Assembly (NCBI GenBank): GCA_029204225.1
Contig: CM055093.1
Coordinates: forward strand, 32,623,777-32,687,776
Direction of reading: 5' to 3'
DNA from: Diphasiastrum complanatum
Lineage: Eukaryota > Streptophyta > Lycopodiopsida > Lycopodiales > Lycopodiaceae
Length of the DNA stretch: 64,000 bases
The position numbers and the translations under genes are program-made. Below, piece by piece: positions 47,034-59,128 of the stretch. Under the pieces are notes generated by a model. That model had not been told where the DNA came from. It saw only the letters and a list, made by a program, of their open reading frames with translations, and did not search any database. The stretch's first letter is position 1. Every line of letters begins with the position of its first letter.

Positions 47034-48206
47034 TTTCGTTAGAACACCACATAATATTTTGTTGGTGGATTCTGCTTGGCCATTGCATCTTGGATAATAC
47101 AGGGAACTTTTGCAATTTACCACAAAGAATTTTGAAAGCAGATATGCTATGATAGAGTTACAAAAATGTGTCCCCATATCGCTAATAAGTTCTAAGGGGC
47201 AACCAAAACAAATGACAACCTGTTAATAGAGAACTTTTGTGGTAGAAAGAGCATCAACATTGCGAACAGCTCTAGCTTCAACCCATTTGATACAATAGTC
47301 CATGGCTACTACGATATATCTTGATTGAGTGTATCTAGCAGTGGGACTAATCGGTCCAACATAATCAATTTTCCATTTCTGAAAAGCTTGATCAGTTGTG
47401 ACATGATGTAAAGGCATGTAGTCGGTCTTTTGAAATCATTTTGTTCGTTGGCAAACATCATAGGCCTTTGTGTAGGTGTGCGTATCCTTAAAAAAGATTG
47501 GGCACCAAAACCCTACCAAGAGAATTTTTTTTGGTAGTTATTTCGGAAGAAAAATGACCTGCTCCAATACCTTCATGAGTTAGGGAGATAACAGAGGGTA
47601 TTTCACCTTCAGTAAGACAATGTCAGATAATTTCATCTAACCCTTGCTTGTAAAGTTGTCCTATAATTAACGTATAAGGTTTGGTTTTGAGGACTAACAC
47701 ACGTTGTTCGGGTTTAGATAAGGATGGATCCATCTATCTTGAAGTTAAATATTTTGTAATATCCTTGGCCCAAACGGGTGTAGAGTCAACTTGAAATAAA
47801 ATTTCATCGGGTAAATCATCGTTGATAGCTTGATTTGGTGTGGGTAAATCAGGGATTCGGGATAAATGATCTGCTAAAAAATGTTGAACTCCCTTTTGAA
47901 CCACAATCCTAAATCAAATTCTCATAGTAATAGGATCCATCGAGTAATACAACCGGTTGTGCAAGTCTTGTTGATAAGATATAGGAGTGCTTGATGATCA
48001 GTGAAAAAAGCAAAAACTTTTTTCAAGAGATAATGACAAAATTTTTGAACCACATACACCATTGCCAAAGCTTCACGCTCGATAGTGGTATAATTGACTT
48101 CATCAAGTATCAATTGTCTACTGAAAAATCGGAGTGGATAATCCTTTTTGAATTCTCCCGATTGGGTGAGCACTACTCCAATGGCATATTTGGATGCATC
48201 GGTATG
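47034..48206 (-). pseudogene. Gypsy RNase H and integrase fragment
   Basis: Minus strand: HTDASKYAIGVVLTQSGEF near 48190, FFSRQLILDEVNYTTIEREA near 48110, FFTDHQALLYLI near 48000, a zinc-finger region with HEGIGAGHFS near 47570, then the integrase core FQKWKIDYVGPISPTARY near 47370, VVAMDYCIKWVEARAV near 47300 and YYPRCNGQAESTNKIL near 47085. Several stops and frameshifts. It is cut on the right by an LTR starting exactly at 48207 and on the left by the LTR tip. Confidence 0.87.
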
Positions 48207-49673
48207 TGTTGGAAATTAAGCCCACAGTTGTCTCCTTGATGAATGAGAATTTCTATTTCATGATTCTTCCTGCATGTTTATTGATGGTTGATCTAGGATC
48301 AGGTGAAACCATTTCTGGTTCTATGTCTGCTCATCTGATACCTAAAGGAATCACAACTTAGACAGCCAATTTACTTGAAGAACGTCTACAACGGGCTTCA
48401 ACAAAGGATAACCAATCGTATCATAATTTCAAGTTCAGATGTTAACTTCAATAATTTAAAGTCATTGAAGACATTTTCAAGGACTTCTACGAAATTAGCA
48501 TTTAGAACAACTCTGTAGAAATACATTACTTTCATGACAGTCTGCAAAAATACACTAAGTGTCACGACAGTCTGCAAAAATGAACTAAGTTTTCACAGTG
48601 TCAGCTTTTTCGCATTTTTTCGAAATGCGACACTTGGGGGCACAGTTCAAAGTTCAATTGTTTTTAAACACCTTCGGATTTTTTGCAAAAAGGCGAAGAG
48701 AGAGAAAATTCCCGAAGGTCATCTATTTTCAAGAGTTGAACTATTTTAGGGCACCTTCAGCTTTTTCGCAAAATCTCGAAGAGAGAGAAAATGCTGAAGG
48801 TCATCTATTTTTCAACGAGGAATGTCCCTAGCCACTTCTCGAAATTTGCGAAGTGAGAGAAAACCACTTTTCAAAATTTGCGAAGTGAGAGAAAACCACT
48901 GCCCATAAAATGTGAAGTAAGAGAATTCGTGATGTCCTCGTCCGCGTCAGCATTCTAAATTCGTTGACCGTATATACTATGTATAGTTGTCACAACAGCC
49001 ATATACTTCCAAGTACAATGACTTACCTAATTAGGTGACAAACATTCAATGTAGTTAATACATGGATGAAATCTATAAATGGATCATCCAAGAATAGATT
49101 TTGTGTTGCTTCATCCATGAGACGAATGATTTTGAGCCTCCCAGTTATGCCGTCATTTTGGTTGTAATTGCTATTTTATTATGCTTCAGTGCAATATAGC
49201 AACAGCACACTTTTCTATCTGTGTATAACGTAGATGAATGCTTGCTGTGATTGAATGCACTTTATCGTGGTTTGATCGTGCTTGTTTACTCACTTTGATC
49301 AGAACATGGACATCTATGACTCCTTCACTTCTGATCAGACGATGGTTGTCTTTGACGCCTGAGGAGCTCGCGATATCATACTGCTCTTTTCATCTAGTTC
49401 AGAACCAAACTTCACATTGAATCCATTTTTTAGTAATACCACACACAAACCATTTCTAATCTCTTCGGTGGACTACACTCTCATTTTTGTAAGTATGAAT
49501 TAATTCTTAAGATATTGTTGGGCAATTAGAACACTTAAAGCTGTGATTATATTTAGCATAAGCTTTCTATTAGACTATTTTTGCATCTAGCAGTTGATTG
49601 TAACAAGACAGCTATTCCACAATATTCATGCTCTCTTCTTCGTTCGTGTTTTTCTATCTCCCTTGCTCCATCA
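48207..49673 (+). repeat. Plus-strand 5' LTR, about 1.47 kb
   Basis: Starts TGTTGGAAATTAAGCCCAC and ends CTCCATCA, followed by a primer-binding site. It is the same family as the minus-strand LTRs at 51010-52413 and 52687-54151. It contains internal imperfect repeats of GCGAAG and AGAGAGAAAA-type words near 48660-48910. Confidence 0.88.
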
Positions 49674-49676
49674 AAT

Positions 49677-49689
49677 TGGTATCAAAGTG
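49677..49689 (+). promoter_or_regulatory. Primer-binding site, initiator tRNA-Met type
   Basis: TGGTATCAAAGTG three bases after the LTR, with two differences from the canonical site. Confidence 0.8.
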
Positions 49690-49741
49690 TAGTTCAAATA
49701 AACCGAGAGATTAAGTTTGTTCTATTTGTATTATTATTATC

Positions 49742-50434
49742 GTGTCTCATCTTGGTAGCTCTTTATCTTCATCATGCAATGAAACCAAAGTCATTGACAA
49801 GTTTAATGGTTCTAACTTCTACATCAGGAAGTTAAAACTCCGCATGATGTTGATAGATAGAGATCTTTGGGATGTAGTAGAAGGTGTAGACCTGAAAAAA
49901 GAAGATGGTGATCAAGCAAAGGCATGGAAGATCAAAGATCAAAAGGCCTTAGCATGTATTACACTCAATCTGGCCGACTCCCAAATATCCCATATTACCA
50001 CATACAAAACCTCTAAGGATGCATTAGATTTGTTATCAAATTTCTATGAGACTCATGATGTAACCACTAGATTACATCTTAGAAAAAAGTTTTTTACTCT
50101 TAGCATGTCTGATTCTACTGCCATCACTTCTCACATCAATAGCTTCAAGTCCCTATTGGATCAGTTATTAGCTACAGGATTTTCTATTCAAGATGATGAT
50201 GTTGTTATGACCTTGCTTTCTTCTCTTCCAAAGTCGTATGGACACTTTGTGGTGATGATTTCCACACAACCCGACCTCACTCTTCAAAGGGTGATTGGTC
50301 ATCTTCTTCAAAAAGAAATGCGAAGAAAGACTAGCAGCTTGTCCATCAAAGACAAATCCATGGCTCTATACACCAAGAAGAAAGAGAAAGAATCAATTGC
50401 AACAGCAACAATAGAAGCCTCACACTCAAACTGA
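49742..50434 (+). pseudogene. Copia gag
   Basis: A 230-codon frame with DKFNGSNFYIRKLKLRMMLI, SLPKSYGHFVVMISTQPDL and a basic C-terminal region. The codon equivalent to the start is GTG here, but ATG in the minus-strand stub at 52619, so the gag start is lost. A frameshift near 50430 separates it from the zinc knuckle in the next segment. Confidence 0.85.
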
Positions 50435-51009
50435 GCATGGTGGATCGTGCAAGAAGCTCTTCTACAGATATTGCAAGAGAGCTAATCACGACATCAAGGA
50501 GTGTCATATCCGGATCTACAACAAGACAGAAGCAACAACAACAATAGCCAGACTCCTCCAACACGGCGGATTTCAAGGAGCAAGATACACATTTGTTAAT
50601 GGCTTACAATAGCAACATCAAAGAGTGTGATAGCTGGAACCTAGACAACGGCGCTACCCAACACATGACCTCTTGAAAGGAATGGTTTACCGAGTATACA
50701 GCTTATAGTAGAGATCAATTCATCTACCTCAGAGATTCTAGCACCATACACATGGAAGGCAAAGGAGCAGTGAAGATCACCTTCAACAACAATCTATCCA
50801 TTTGTGCTTCTAACGTCCTTCATGTTCCTCAGTTATGATGATCTTGTTATCAGTCTCTAAGATAATTGATGAGGGCTACACTGTTACTTTCTCATCTAAG
50901 CAGTGTACAATACTTGAGAAATATACTACTCTGACTACATACACTAGAGTCGAAAATCTTTACGTATTCTCTAATTCAGTTGCATTAGCTAGTATCTCTA
51001 ATGAAAATG
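50435..51009 (+). pseudogene. Copia zinc knuckle and protease remnant
   Basis: In shifted frames: FYRYCKRANHDIKECH near 50460 (first Cys of the zinc knuckle lost), then WNLDNGATQHMTS near 50640 (protease, active-site DSGA changed to DNGA) and ASNVLHVPQL near 50815, then LLSVSKIIDEGYTVTF. Sequence switches abruptly to inverted LTR at about 51010; pre-integrase and all downstream pol are missing. Confidence 0.8.
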
Positions 51010-52413
51010 TAAGTACAGTCCACCGAAGAGATTAGAGATGGTTTGGGTGTGGTACTACTGAAATCAGATTCAATGTGAAGTATAGTTCTGAAATAAATGA
51101 AAAAGTAGTATGATATCGCGAGTTCCTTAGGCGTCAAAGACAATCATCGTCTGATCAGAAATTGAGGAGTCATAGACGTCCGTGTTCTGATCAGAGTGAG
51201 TATACAAGCGCGATCAAACAACAATGAAAGTGCATTCAATCACGACAAGCATTCAGCTACATTGTACACAGATAAAAACGTGCTGCTGCTATATTACACT
51301 TAAGCACAATACAAATAACAATTACCACCAAAATTTGACGGCGTAACTGGGAGGTTTAAATAATGTGTCTCATGGATGGAGCAACCTCTAATCTGTGCTT
51401 GGATGATCTATTTATAGATTTCATCCATGTATTAATCACATTGAATGTTTGTCATCTAATTGGGAAAGCCATTGTACTTGGAAGTATATGGCTTTTGTGA
51501 CAACTGTACATAGTGTATACGGTCAACAAATCAGGATCATTGACGCGGACAAGGCCATCACAAATTCATGTCACTTTGCAAGATTTCACGAAGTAACATG
51601 GGAACGAACCTCGTTCATTTTAGAAGACCTTCAACATTTCTCTCTCTCTTCGGATTTTTGTGAAAAAAGGCCGAAGGTGTCCTAAATAAGTTTAAGACGC
51701 CCTTAGAAAGTTGAAGTTGTCGTCAGAAAAGTGAAGATCTCTGTAACAGTTTGGCTTTCTTGCATCCTTCAGGAAAATGTGAAGAAGCCGAAGGTATCTT
51801 TAAAACAACTTGAAGGTGCCCTCAGAAAAGCAAAGATGTTTTAACAGTAAATTTCTCGTGCTTTTCGGAGAAAGTGAAGAAGCCAAAGGCATCTTTAAAA
51901 CAACTTGAAGGTGCCCTTAAAAAGTTGACAAAGGTGCCTTTAACAGTTTAACTTTTAAAAATAGAGGACCTTCTGGAATTTAACCTTTCTCGCATTTTTT
52001 GGAAAAATGCGAAAGAAGGCCGAAGGTGCTGAAAAATAGTTAAACTTTTGAACTGTGAACAAGTTAACTTCTTCAAAATAATTGAACGGAAGAAGTCGAA
52101 GGCAAGTTTCACAATTTTTTGGAAGAGTGCAAAAAATGTGAACTGTGCGACACTTATGTATTTCTGCAGACTGTTTGAAAAATGATGTAAATCTGCAGAC
52201 TTGTTCTAAATGTAAGTTTGTGGAAGTCCTTGAAGATGGCCAAGTCTTCAATGACTTCAAGTTTTTAAACTTAACATCTGAACTTAAATTCATAATGGGA
52301 TTGGTTATCCTTTTTTGGTGAAAAACTGGAAGTTCGTTGTAGACGTTCTTCAAGTAATTGGTTGTCTAAGTTATGATTCACCAAAGAGGCAATTGTGGGC
52401 TTAATTTCCAATA
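51010..52413 (-). repeat. 3' LTR body of the deletion derivative
   Basis: Minus-strand LTR starting TATTGGAAATTAAGCCCAC at 52413. It is broken at about 51010, lacking roughly the last 190 bases, of which about 80 are found at 46948-47027. It contains imperfect tandem repeats of about 100 bases built on GAAGGTGCCCTTAGAAAAG near 51680-51940. Confidence 0.85.
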
Positions 52414-52424
52414 GTCCCCCTTAA
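52414..52424 (-). promoter_or_regulatory. Polypurine tract
   Basis: The minus strand reads TTAAGGGGGAC directly before the 3' LTR. Confidence 0.7.
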
Positions 52425-52619
52425 GGTCACAGTTGGTGCCTTTGCTTGATCACCATCTTCTGGTTTCAAGTCTGCACCTTCTACTACATCCCAAAGATCT
52501 CTATCTATCAACATCATTCTAAGTTTCAACTTCCAAATATAGAAGTTAGAACCATTGAACTTGTCAATGACTCTAGCTTCACTGAGTGATAAAGATGAAG
52601 AGCTACCTATATGAGACAT
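52425..52619 (-). pseudogene. Gag stub left by internal deletion
   Basis: The ATG at 52619 gives MSHIGSSSSLSLSEARVIDK then the gag motif FNGSNFYIWKLKLRMMLI, and stops matching gag after DGDQAKA. The reading then runs directly into the purine tract and LTR. Only about 60 codons remain of a polyprotein normally over 1,200 codons. Confidence 0.85.
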
Positions 52620-52671
52620 GATAACAGTATACAAATAGAACAAACTTCATCCCTCGGTTTATTTGGACTAC

Positions 52672-52683
52672 GCTCTGATACCA
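52672..52683 (-). promoter_or_regulatory. Primer-binding site, initiator tRNA-Met
   Basis: TGGTATCAGAGC on the minus strand, three bases from the LTR; better preserved than in the plus-strand copy at 49677. Confidence 0.88.
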
Positions 52684-52686
52684 ATC

Positions 52687-54151
52687 TGATGGGGGCAAAA
52701 TAGAAGAAAGAACGAGAACGGAGAAGAGAGCAGGAATATTGCAGAACAGTTCTCCCATTCTAATCAGCTGCTAGGTGCAAAAACAATCTAATAGACAACT
52801 TATGCTAAAGATAATCACAGCTTTATGTGTTCTGATTGCCCAACAGGATCTTAAAAATTAATTCATACTCTAAAACAAGAGTACAGTCCACCGAAGAGAT
52901 TAGAGATGGTTTGTGTTTGGTACTACTGAAATCAGATTCAATGTGAAGTATAGTTCTGAAATAAATGGAAGAGCAGTATGATATTGCGACTTCCTCAAGC
53001 GTCAAAGACATCCATTGTCTGATCAGAAATTGAGGAGCCGTAGACGTCCGTGTATTGATCAGAGTGAGTATACAAGCACGATCAAACAACAATGAAAGTG
53101 CATTCAATCACAACAAGCATTCATCTACATTGTACACAGATAAAAAGGTGCTACTGCTATATTACACTTAAGCACAATACAAATAGCAATTACCACCAGA
53201 ATTTGACGGTGTAACTAGGAGGCTCAAATAATGTGTCTCATGGACGGAGCAACCTCTAATCTATGCTTGGATGATATATTTATAGATTTCATCTGTGTAT
53301 TAATTACATTGAATGTTTGTCACCTAATTGGGAAAGCCGTTGTACTTGGAAGTATATGGGTTCTGTGACAACTATACATAGTGTATACGGTCTACCAATC
53401 ATGATCGTTGACGCGGACGAGGACATCACAAATTCATGTCACTCCACAAGATTTTGCGAAGTAACGTGGGAACAAACCTCGTTCATTCTAGACAACCTTC
53501 GGCATTTTTCTCTCTCTTCGAGTTTTTGCAAAAAAAGGCCAAAGGTGTCCTAAATAAGTTTAAGGTGCCCTCAGAAAGTTGAAGGTGCCCTTAGAAAAGC
53601 GAAGATCTTTGTAACAGTTCGGCTTTCTCGCATCCTTCGAGAAAATGTGAAGAAGCCAAAGTTACCTTTAAAACAACTTGAAAAGTTGGCGAAGGTGCCC
53701 TTAGAAAAGCGAAGATGTCTTACTAGTAACTTTCTCGTGCTTTTCGGAGAAAGCGAAGAAGCCAAAGGTACCTTAAAGACAACTTGAAAGTGCCCTTAAA
53801 AAGTTGGCGAAGGTGCTTTTAACAATTTAACTCTTAAAAATAGAGGACCTCCTGGAATTTAACAAAGGTGCTGAAAAATGGCTAAACTTTTGAACTGCGA
53901 ACAAGTTAACTTCTTCAGAATAATTGAATGGAAGAAGTTGAAGGCAAGTTTCACAAGTTTTTGGAAGAGTGCGAAAAATGCGAACTGTGCGACACTTAGT
54001 GTATTTTTGCAGACTGTTTGAAAAATGATGTAAATCTGTAGACTTGTTCTAAATGTGAGTTTGCCGGAAGTCCGTTGTAGACGTTCTTCAAGTAATTGGC
54101 TATCTAAGTTATGATTCACCAAGGAGGCAACTGTGGGCTTAATTTCCAATA
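52687..54151 (-). repeat. 5' LTR of the deletion derivative
   Basis: About 1,465 bases, minus orientation, ending at the primer-binding site. The outer terminus is TATTGG. The GTATA duplication follows at 54152-54156. Internal imperfect tandem repeats of about 100 bases lie near 53500-53830. Confidence 0.88.
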
Positions 54152-54505
54152 GTATATATTGTACAGCTCCGGGTATGCCATATTAATATTTAACAGCATA
54201 CCTGCGTCGTCAAATTCCTCAATATTCACATGGCCTTCTGGCAAGTATAACTTGAACTCTGCGTGCCGCCTCCAAAATTTTCGTTTCGAATCACTATGCT
54301 TCAAAAATTGGTACTCCTTTATCCGGATGTACTCTAGCACATACATGAAGGTTGAGCATATGTAGAATTCAACTGACCCGAATGTCGAAACTTAAATTTT
54401 CCCTGGATTATGGCCCAACATAGACAACCCTTTTGTTCTATGCTAAGTTGGTCCCATAACCAGAGGAAATTTTCTTTTTCCCATAGTGTCCGCCAGTCCT
54501 CAAAT
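54152..54505 (-). pseudogene. Unrecognised host reading frame, middle-to-C-terminal part
   Basis: Minus-strand coding-like sequence: DWRTLWEKENFLWLWDQLS near 54490, then, after an apparent one-base shift, MYVLEYIRIKEYQFLKHSDS near 54340 and GHVNIEEFDDAGMLL near 54220 to MAYPELYN. If the two inserted elements are removed, the frame extends upstream into 60614 (GMAFEDW across the junction) and downstream past 46947 to a stop after a few codons. It is Trp- and Tyr-rich and lacks motifs I recognise. It may be a host gene or an unclassified transposon protein. Confidence 0.45.
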
Positions 54506-55187
54506 TGTAAAAATTACAGCAAATAAGGATCCTAAAACACTTGAAATGATGAGGGAAACAATAGATTATGATCTCATAAGATTAGCACAAGTTAAACCAT
54601 CAAAATCCATCAAAAATCTATGCTTGAACCTCACTAAATGGCCCAAATCCTTGAAGAAGGCTTCACACGTGTGAAAGTACGGCCCCCCACATTCTGAGTA
54701 CTGTACACCAGACCTACATTCAGTCCTATAATCATTAGTAATCACAAGAACTCAAATAATTATGAACATAGAGAGCAATTGCACCATTATGAGAGAAAAA
54801 TCATGAAATTGCTTGATTGATTTTGGTGAGATATCATCACCTATATATACATGATCCATCATGGTTTTGGGTAGGTATGAGTAGCCCTAAACCTATCCCT
54901 AATTCTAATTTTGGTGGATCTTTCATCCCTACCAAGTTAGGGTTGGAATCTTGGAGATCCCTCAACAATGCAAAAATTATCAAAAATAGCTCCTATTTTT
55001 TCTCTCTTGTATCTAAGCATAATTTGGACTCATTCCAAAGGTTCTAACACTTAGGTCTACTTGAGAACATTTTTATGAATGGAATCCTATGCTATTTGGC
55101 ATGTGTGACAAGCCACGCCATGACCATCTAACTATTTACAAGTCATATGACCAAAACTAGTCAAGCTAGAATTGTGAATTTTTAACA
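54506..55187 (-). repeat. 3' LTR of Copia copy 2
   Basis: A 682-base LTR; at the outer end the plus strand reads TGTAAAAATTAC. TATA-like run on the minus strand near 54845. Confidence 0.94.
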
Positions 55188-55201
55188 CGACTCCTCACTA
55201 T

Positions 55202-58200
55202 CTAGCTTGGTTCAATCATTGCTTTACTAATCACTCCAAGTGATGATCTGAACTTCATATAAGGTGTCTTTTGAAGTGGTTTAGTAAGTAGATCAGCCAC
55301 ACATTCATTGCTTGAAACATGCTCCGAAGCAATCTCCTTGCCTTGCACAAAGTGATGGCATATCTCAATGTGCTTAGATCTTGCATGGAAGATTGAGTTA
55401 GATGCAAGGTGTTGGGCTGATATATTGTCATTGTAGATGATTGGTGCCTCCTCTGAATCCATGATCTTTAGCTCCACCAATAATCTCTTGATCCAAAGTA
55501 CCTCCTTTGTAGTGGTTGTCAAAGCTTTGTACTCGGCCTTGGTTGAAGATAGAGATATAGTTTCTTGCTTTTTTGAAAGCCATGAAACCACACCTTCTCC
55601 TATGAAAGTTGAATAGGCACTTGTTGATTTCCTATCCCTCTTGTCCCCTGCAAAATCTGAATCACTAAATGCATGAAGGTTAATCACATCTCCTCTATAT
55701 AGAATCCCAAAATCCAATGTACCCGAGATGTATCTTAGAATCCTCTTAGCCTTTTTCCAATGGATATTCAATGGCTTTTGCATGGATTGGCTCAACCTAC
55801 ATATACTAAAGCTAAGATCTGGTCTAGTTATAGTGATCCACATTAAGGAGCCTATAAGTTGCCTAAACAAAGTGATGTCCATGAAGGATCTTTCATCATC
55901 TTCATTTGGCACTTTTACATCTTGCTCCATTGGTGTGTCAACACTTTTGCATACTTCCATCTTAAACTTCTTCAAAAGACTTTGAGCATAGTTTACTTGA
56001 CTTTTAAAGATAAAATTAGACCCTCTAAGTAGCTCTATGCCTAAGATGAAGTGAAGACACCCTAGATCTACCATCTTGAACTCTAAGGATAGATCTATCT
56101 TGATTTTTTCAATACCATCAACACTATTTTCACTAATGATGATGTCATCTACATAAATGAGTAAAAGTACAATGCCAACATCATCAAACTTAATGTAAAG
56201 AGTGGGATCATATTCACTTTGAACAAAAGAAAGTGAAATAAGATAGCAATGTAGTCTTGAATTCCAAGATCTCGAGGCTTGCTTCAAGCCATAGATGCTT
56301 CTTTGGAGATGGCATACTTTGTTCTCCATTCCATGCTTAATGAACCCTTGTGGCTAGTCCATATAAATATCCTCTTCCAAAAAACCATTTAAGAAAGCAT
56401 TAGAGACATCCATTTGACATAGGATCCATCCAAAATGTGATGCAAGTGCAATGATTAGCCTTATTGTGACCATCTTGGCCACGGGCGCAAAAGTTTCCTC
56501 ATAGTCTATCCCTCTCTCTTGAGCATAACCTTTTTCAACTAATCTTGCTTTATGTTTGTTAACACTCCCATTTGCATTCAACTTAAGCTTGAAGACCCAC
56601 TTGCATCCTATTACACTCCTTTGAGGTCTCTCAACAAGCAACCAAGTTTCATTCTCAATCAAGGCATCATACTCATCCAACATAGCTTTATACCATTCTT
56701 TGGAGTTCAATGCATCTTTAACATTAGATGGTTCTTCAAAACTAGATAAAGCATAAGAAGTGGATGAGATACCCTCAAATTGCTGTCCTTTGCCTTGATA
56801 TGTGAGCCTTGATGGCTCCACTTTTGCCCTTGAAGATCCCCTTGGTGTGATAGGTGGGTTTGGTGCTTGCTTCTCCATGAGCTCCTCCTCAAAACCAAGA
56901 TCTTGCTCCTCGGCCATCTTCTTCTTGATTGTTGGAGCACTTGAGCCTTCTTCAAGCACATGCATATGATGTTCATCAAAGATAACATCTCTTGAAACAA
57001 CAAATTTGTTCAAGGATGGGAGATAGACTTTGTAGCCCTTGCTTGAGCTTGCATATCCAAGCATGATCCCTCTTGTGGAAGATGGATCCTCCTTGGTTCT
57101 TGTTTCCAATGGCACATGCACATAACATATACACCCAAAAACTTTCAAGTGATTAAGATTGGGTTTCTTTCCATACAACATCTCATAAGGAGTTTTGCCT
57201 TCAATTGCTTTGCAAGACACCCTATTCCTCAAGTAGTTTGCACATACAAGAGACTCACCCCAAAAGGATTTGGACAAACAAGCATCTAATCTTAAAGCCT
57301 TAGAACATTCACATAATGTTCTATTCCTTCTTTCAACAACTCCATTTTGTTGAGGAGTGTAAGGACAATAAGTCTCTTTCTTGATCCCTTCCTCCGCACA
57401 AAAGGCCTTGAACTCATTGGAGATGAATTCTCCACCATTGTCACTTCTAAGAATTTTGATGCTATGATTATGATGCTTTTCCACAAACAACTTGAACTTT
57501 ACAAAAGTATCAAATACTTGAGACTTGAAGGAAAGTAAGAACACCCAACAATATCTTGAGTAGTCATCAATGAAGGTTAAAAACATGGATGAACCTCCAT
57601 TAGATTTGGTGCTAGCAATGTGCACATCCAAGTGTATGAGTTCAAGAGGATGAGATGACTTTGTGATGGAGTTAAGAAACACCTTCTTATGTGTCTTGGA
57701 TAAAGCACGAGCTTCACAAACCTTGTCTTCCTTCCCAATAGACCTTGGTAGGCCTAAAGCATACTCCTCCTTGATCATAGCCTCCATGGAACCCGAGTTG
57801 ACATGTCCAAGTCTTTTGTGCCATAAAGTAAAGGTAGATATCTTGCTCTTCTCGGCCAACATGACAACATTAGTATCCACAAATGCATCCAACTTATAAA
57901 GTTTGCCAAGTCTAGTGCCCTTAGCCACTATCTTACCCTTCTTATTCATTTGAAGCAAAGTCAACATTGAAACCATTGTCTACCATTTGGCCAACACTTA
58001 GGAGATTCTTTGTTATTGTAGGAATGTACAAAACACCTTCTATGTTGATTTTTTTTGAAGATCCTAAGCAAAGGGGAATGTTACCAACTCCTTCAATCTT
58101 ACAAGCTTCATCATTTGCTGTATAGATAGACTTTATAGGTCCATCATAAGATAAGAGAGAAGAGAAAAATTCCCTTTTGCTAGTCATGTGTGAACTAGCA

Positions 58201-59128
58201 CCCGAGTCAATCCACCAAGGATCTTCTCCTTTGAAGCTAGTTGAAGAAAATATGGACATCATGAGAGAGTCCTCATGTGAAATCTCCTCCTCCTCCTCTT
58301 TGCTCATGTTGGCTTGGCTTTGATCTTGCTTCCTCTTGAAGTATTTCCGAGGCATAATGCCCCATCTTGCTACAATAGTAGCATTTCACCTTTGATTTGT
58401 CCTTCTTGAGTTTGGTGGTTGATGGAGATGCCTTTGAGGGTCTTTCTTGATCCTCAAGCTTTGAAGACTTCTTGAATGTTGATCCTTTGCCTTTGGACTT
58501 GCCTTTGCCTCTGGTGAAGAGTGCTTGGTCATCTCCACCTTGGATGGAAAGCCTATCCATCCTCTCTTGCATTTGGCTCCTTCTTGATTCCTCGGCCATG
58601 AGTGTGCCTTGGACTTCTTCAAGTATGGGTAGCTTACCCATAATTGCATATCCCTGAACCAAATTGTCAAATTCAAAGCTTAGTCCATTCAATATGAGTT
58701 GAACAAGCTCTTCATCCTTGATAGGATCACCTATGAAGGCTAGCTCTTTGTTCAATTCCTTTACTCTTAGGACAAAAGTACACTCTCCTTTCTTTTGATA
58801 GCTTCTATAGATTTGATTATTCAAAGCTAACATTCTAGTTTGGTTCTTGGATTCATAGACCTTTTGCAAAGTCTCTCAAGCATCTTGAGCTGAAGTGCAA
58901 TCTCCTACCTCTCTTAAGAGTTCATTTGCAACATTCATTTTTATGCAATGTAGTGCAACATTGCACCTCTTGATGTGTTTGGCTTTTTCTTGAGGATGAA
59001 TAGGTTCACCCTCCTTACCATTTACAGATCTTGCATGATCATGATGGATTCCATTCTAACTTTTCATATGGAATATTTTTGTTGAGCCTTTCATTAGTAT
59101 CCAAAAGATATGCATTTATAGATGCCAT
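55202..59128 (-). pseudogene. Copia gag-pol, copy 2
   Basis: Same domain order as copy 1. Breaks relative to copy 1: two short deletions in the gag N-terminus (near 59035 and 59085); TGG-to-TGA stop at 58876-58878; one-base insertion near 58345 inside the zinc knuckle (only CYYCSKMGHYASE remains in frame); about 11 bases lost near 57947; CAG-to-TAG stop at 56354-56356 between RT motifs; and a 12-base in-frame deletion in RNase H near 55345. The AA run at the site of the copy 1 frameshift is intact. Protease DSGAS, integrase, RT YVDD and RNase H motifs are all recognisable. It cannot make a full polyprotein. Confidence 0.94.

Larger units (their letters stand above)
46948..54151 (-). mobile_element. 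Deletion-derivative Copia element, itself interrupted
   Basis: Minus-strand element with 5' LTR 52687-54151, primer-binding site, a stub of gag and a purine tract, then 3' LTR made of body 51010-52413 and tip 46948-47027. The internal region is only about 270 bases, so nearly all of gag-pol is deleted. Both LTRs begin TATTGG instead of TGTTGG, consistent with a matched pair. GTATA flanks the whole. The 3' LTR is split by about 4 kb of other sequence (Gypsy pol piece and a plus-strand copy of the same LTR family), with about 110 bases of LTR lost. Non-autonomous and immobile now. Confidence 0.75.

Noticed and set aside
48202-48206. GTATG left of the plus-strand LTR compared with GTATA at 54152 as a target duplication
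   Set aside because: One mismatch, and the exact GTATA at 46943-46947 explains 54152-54156 better.
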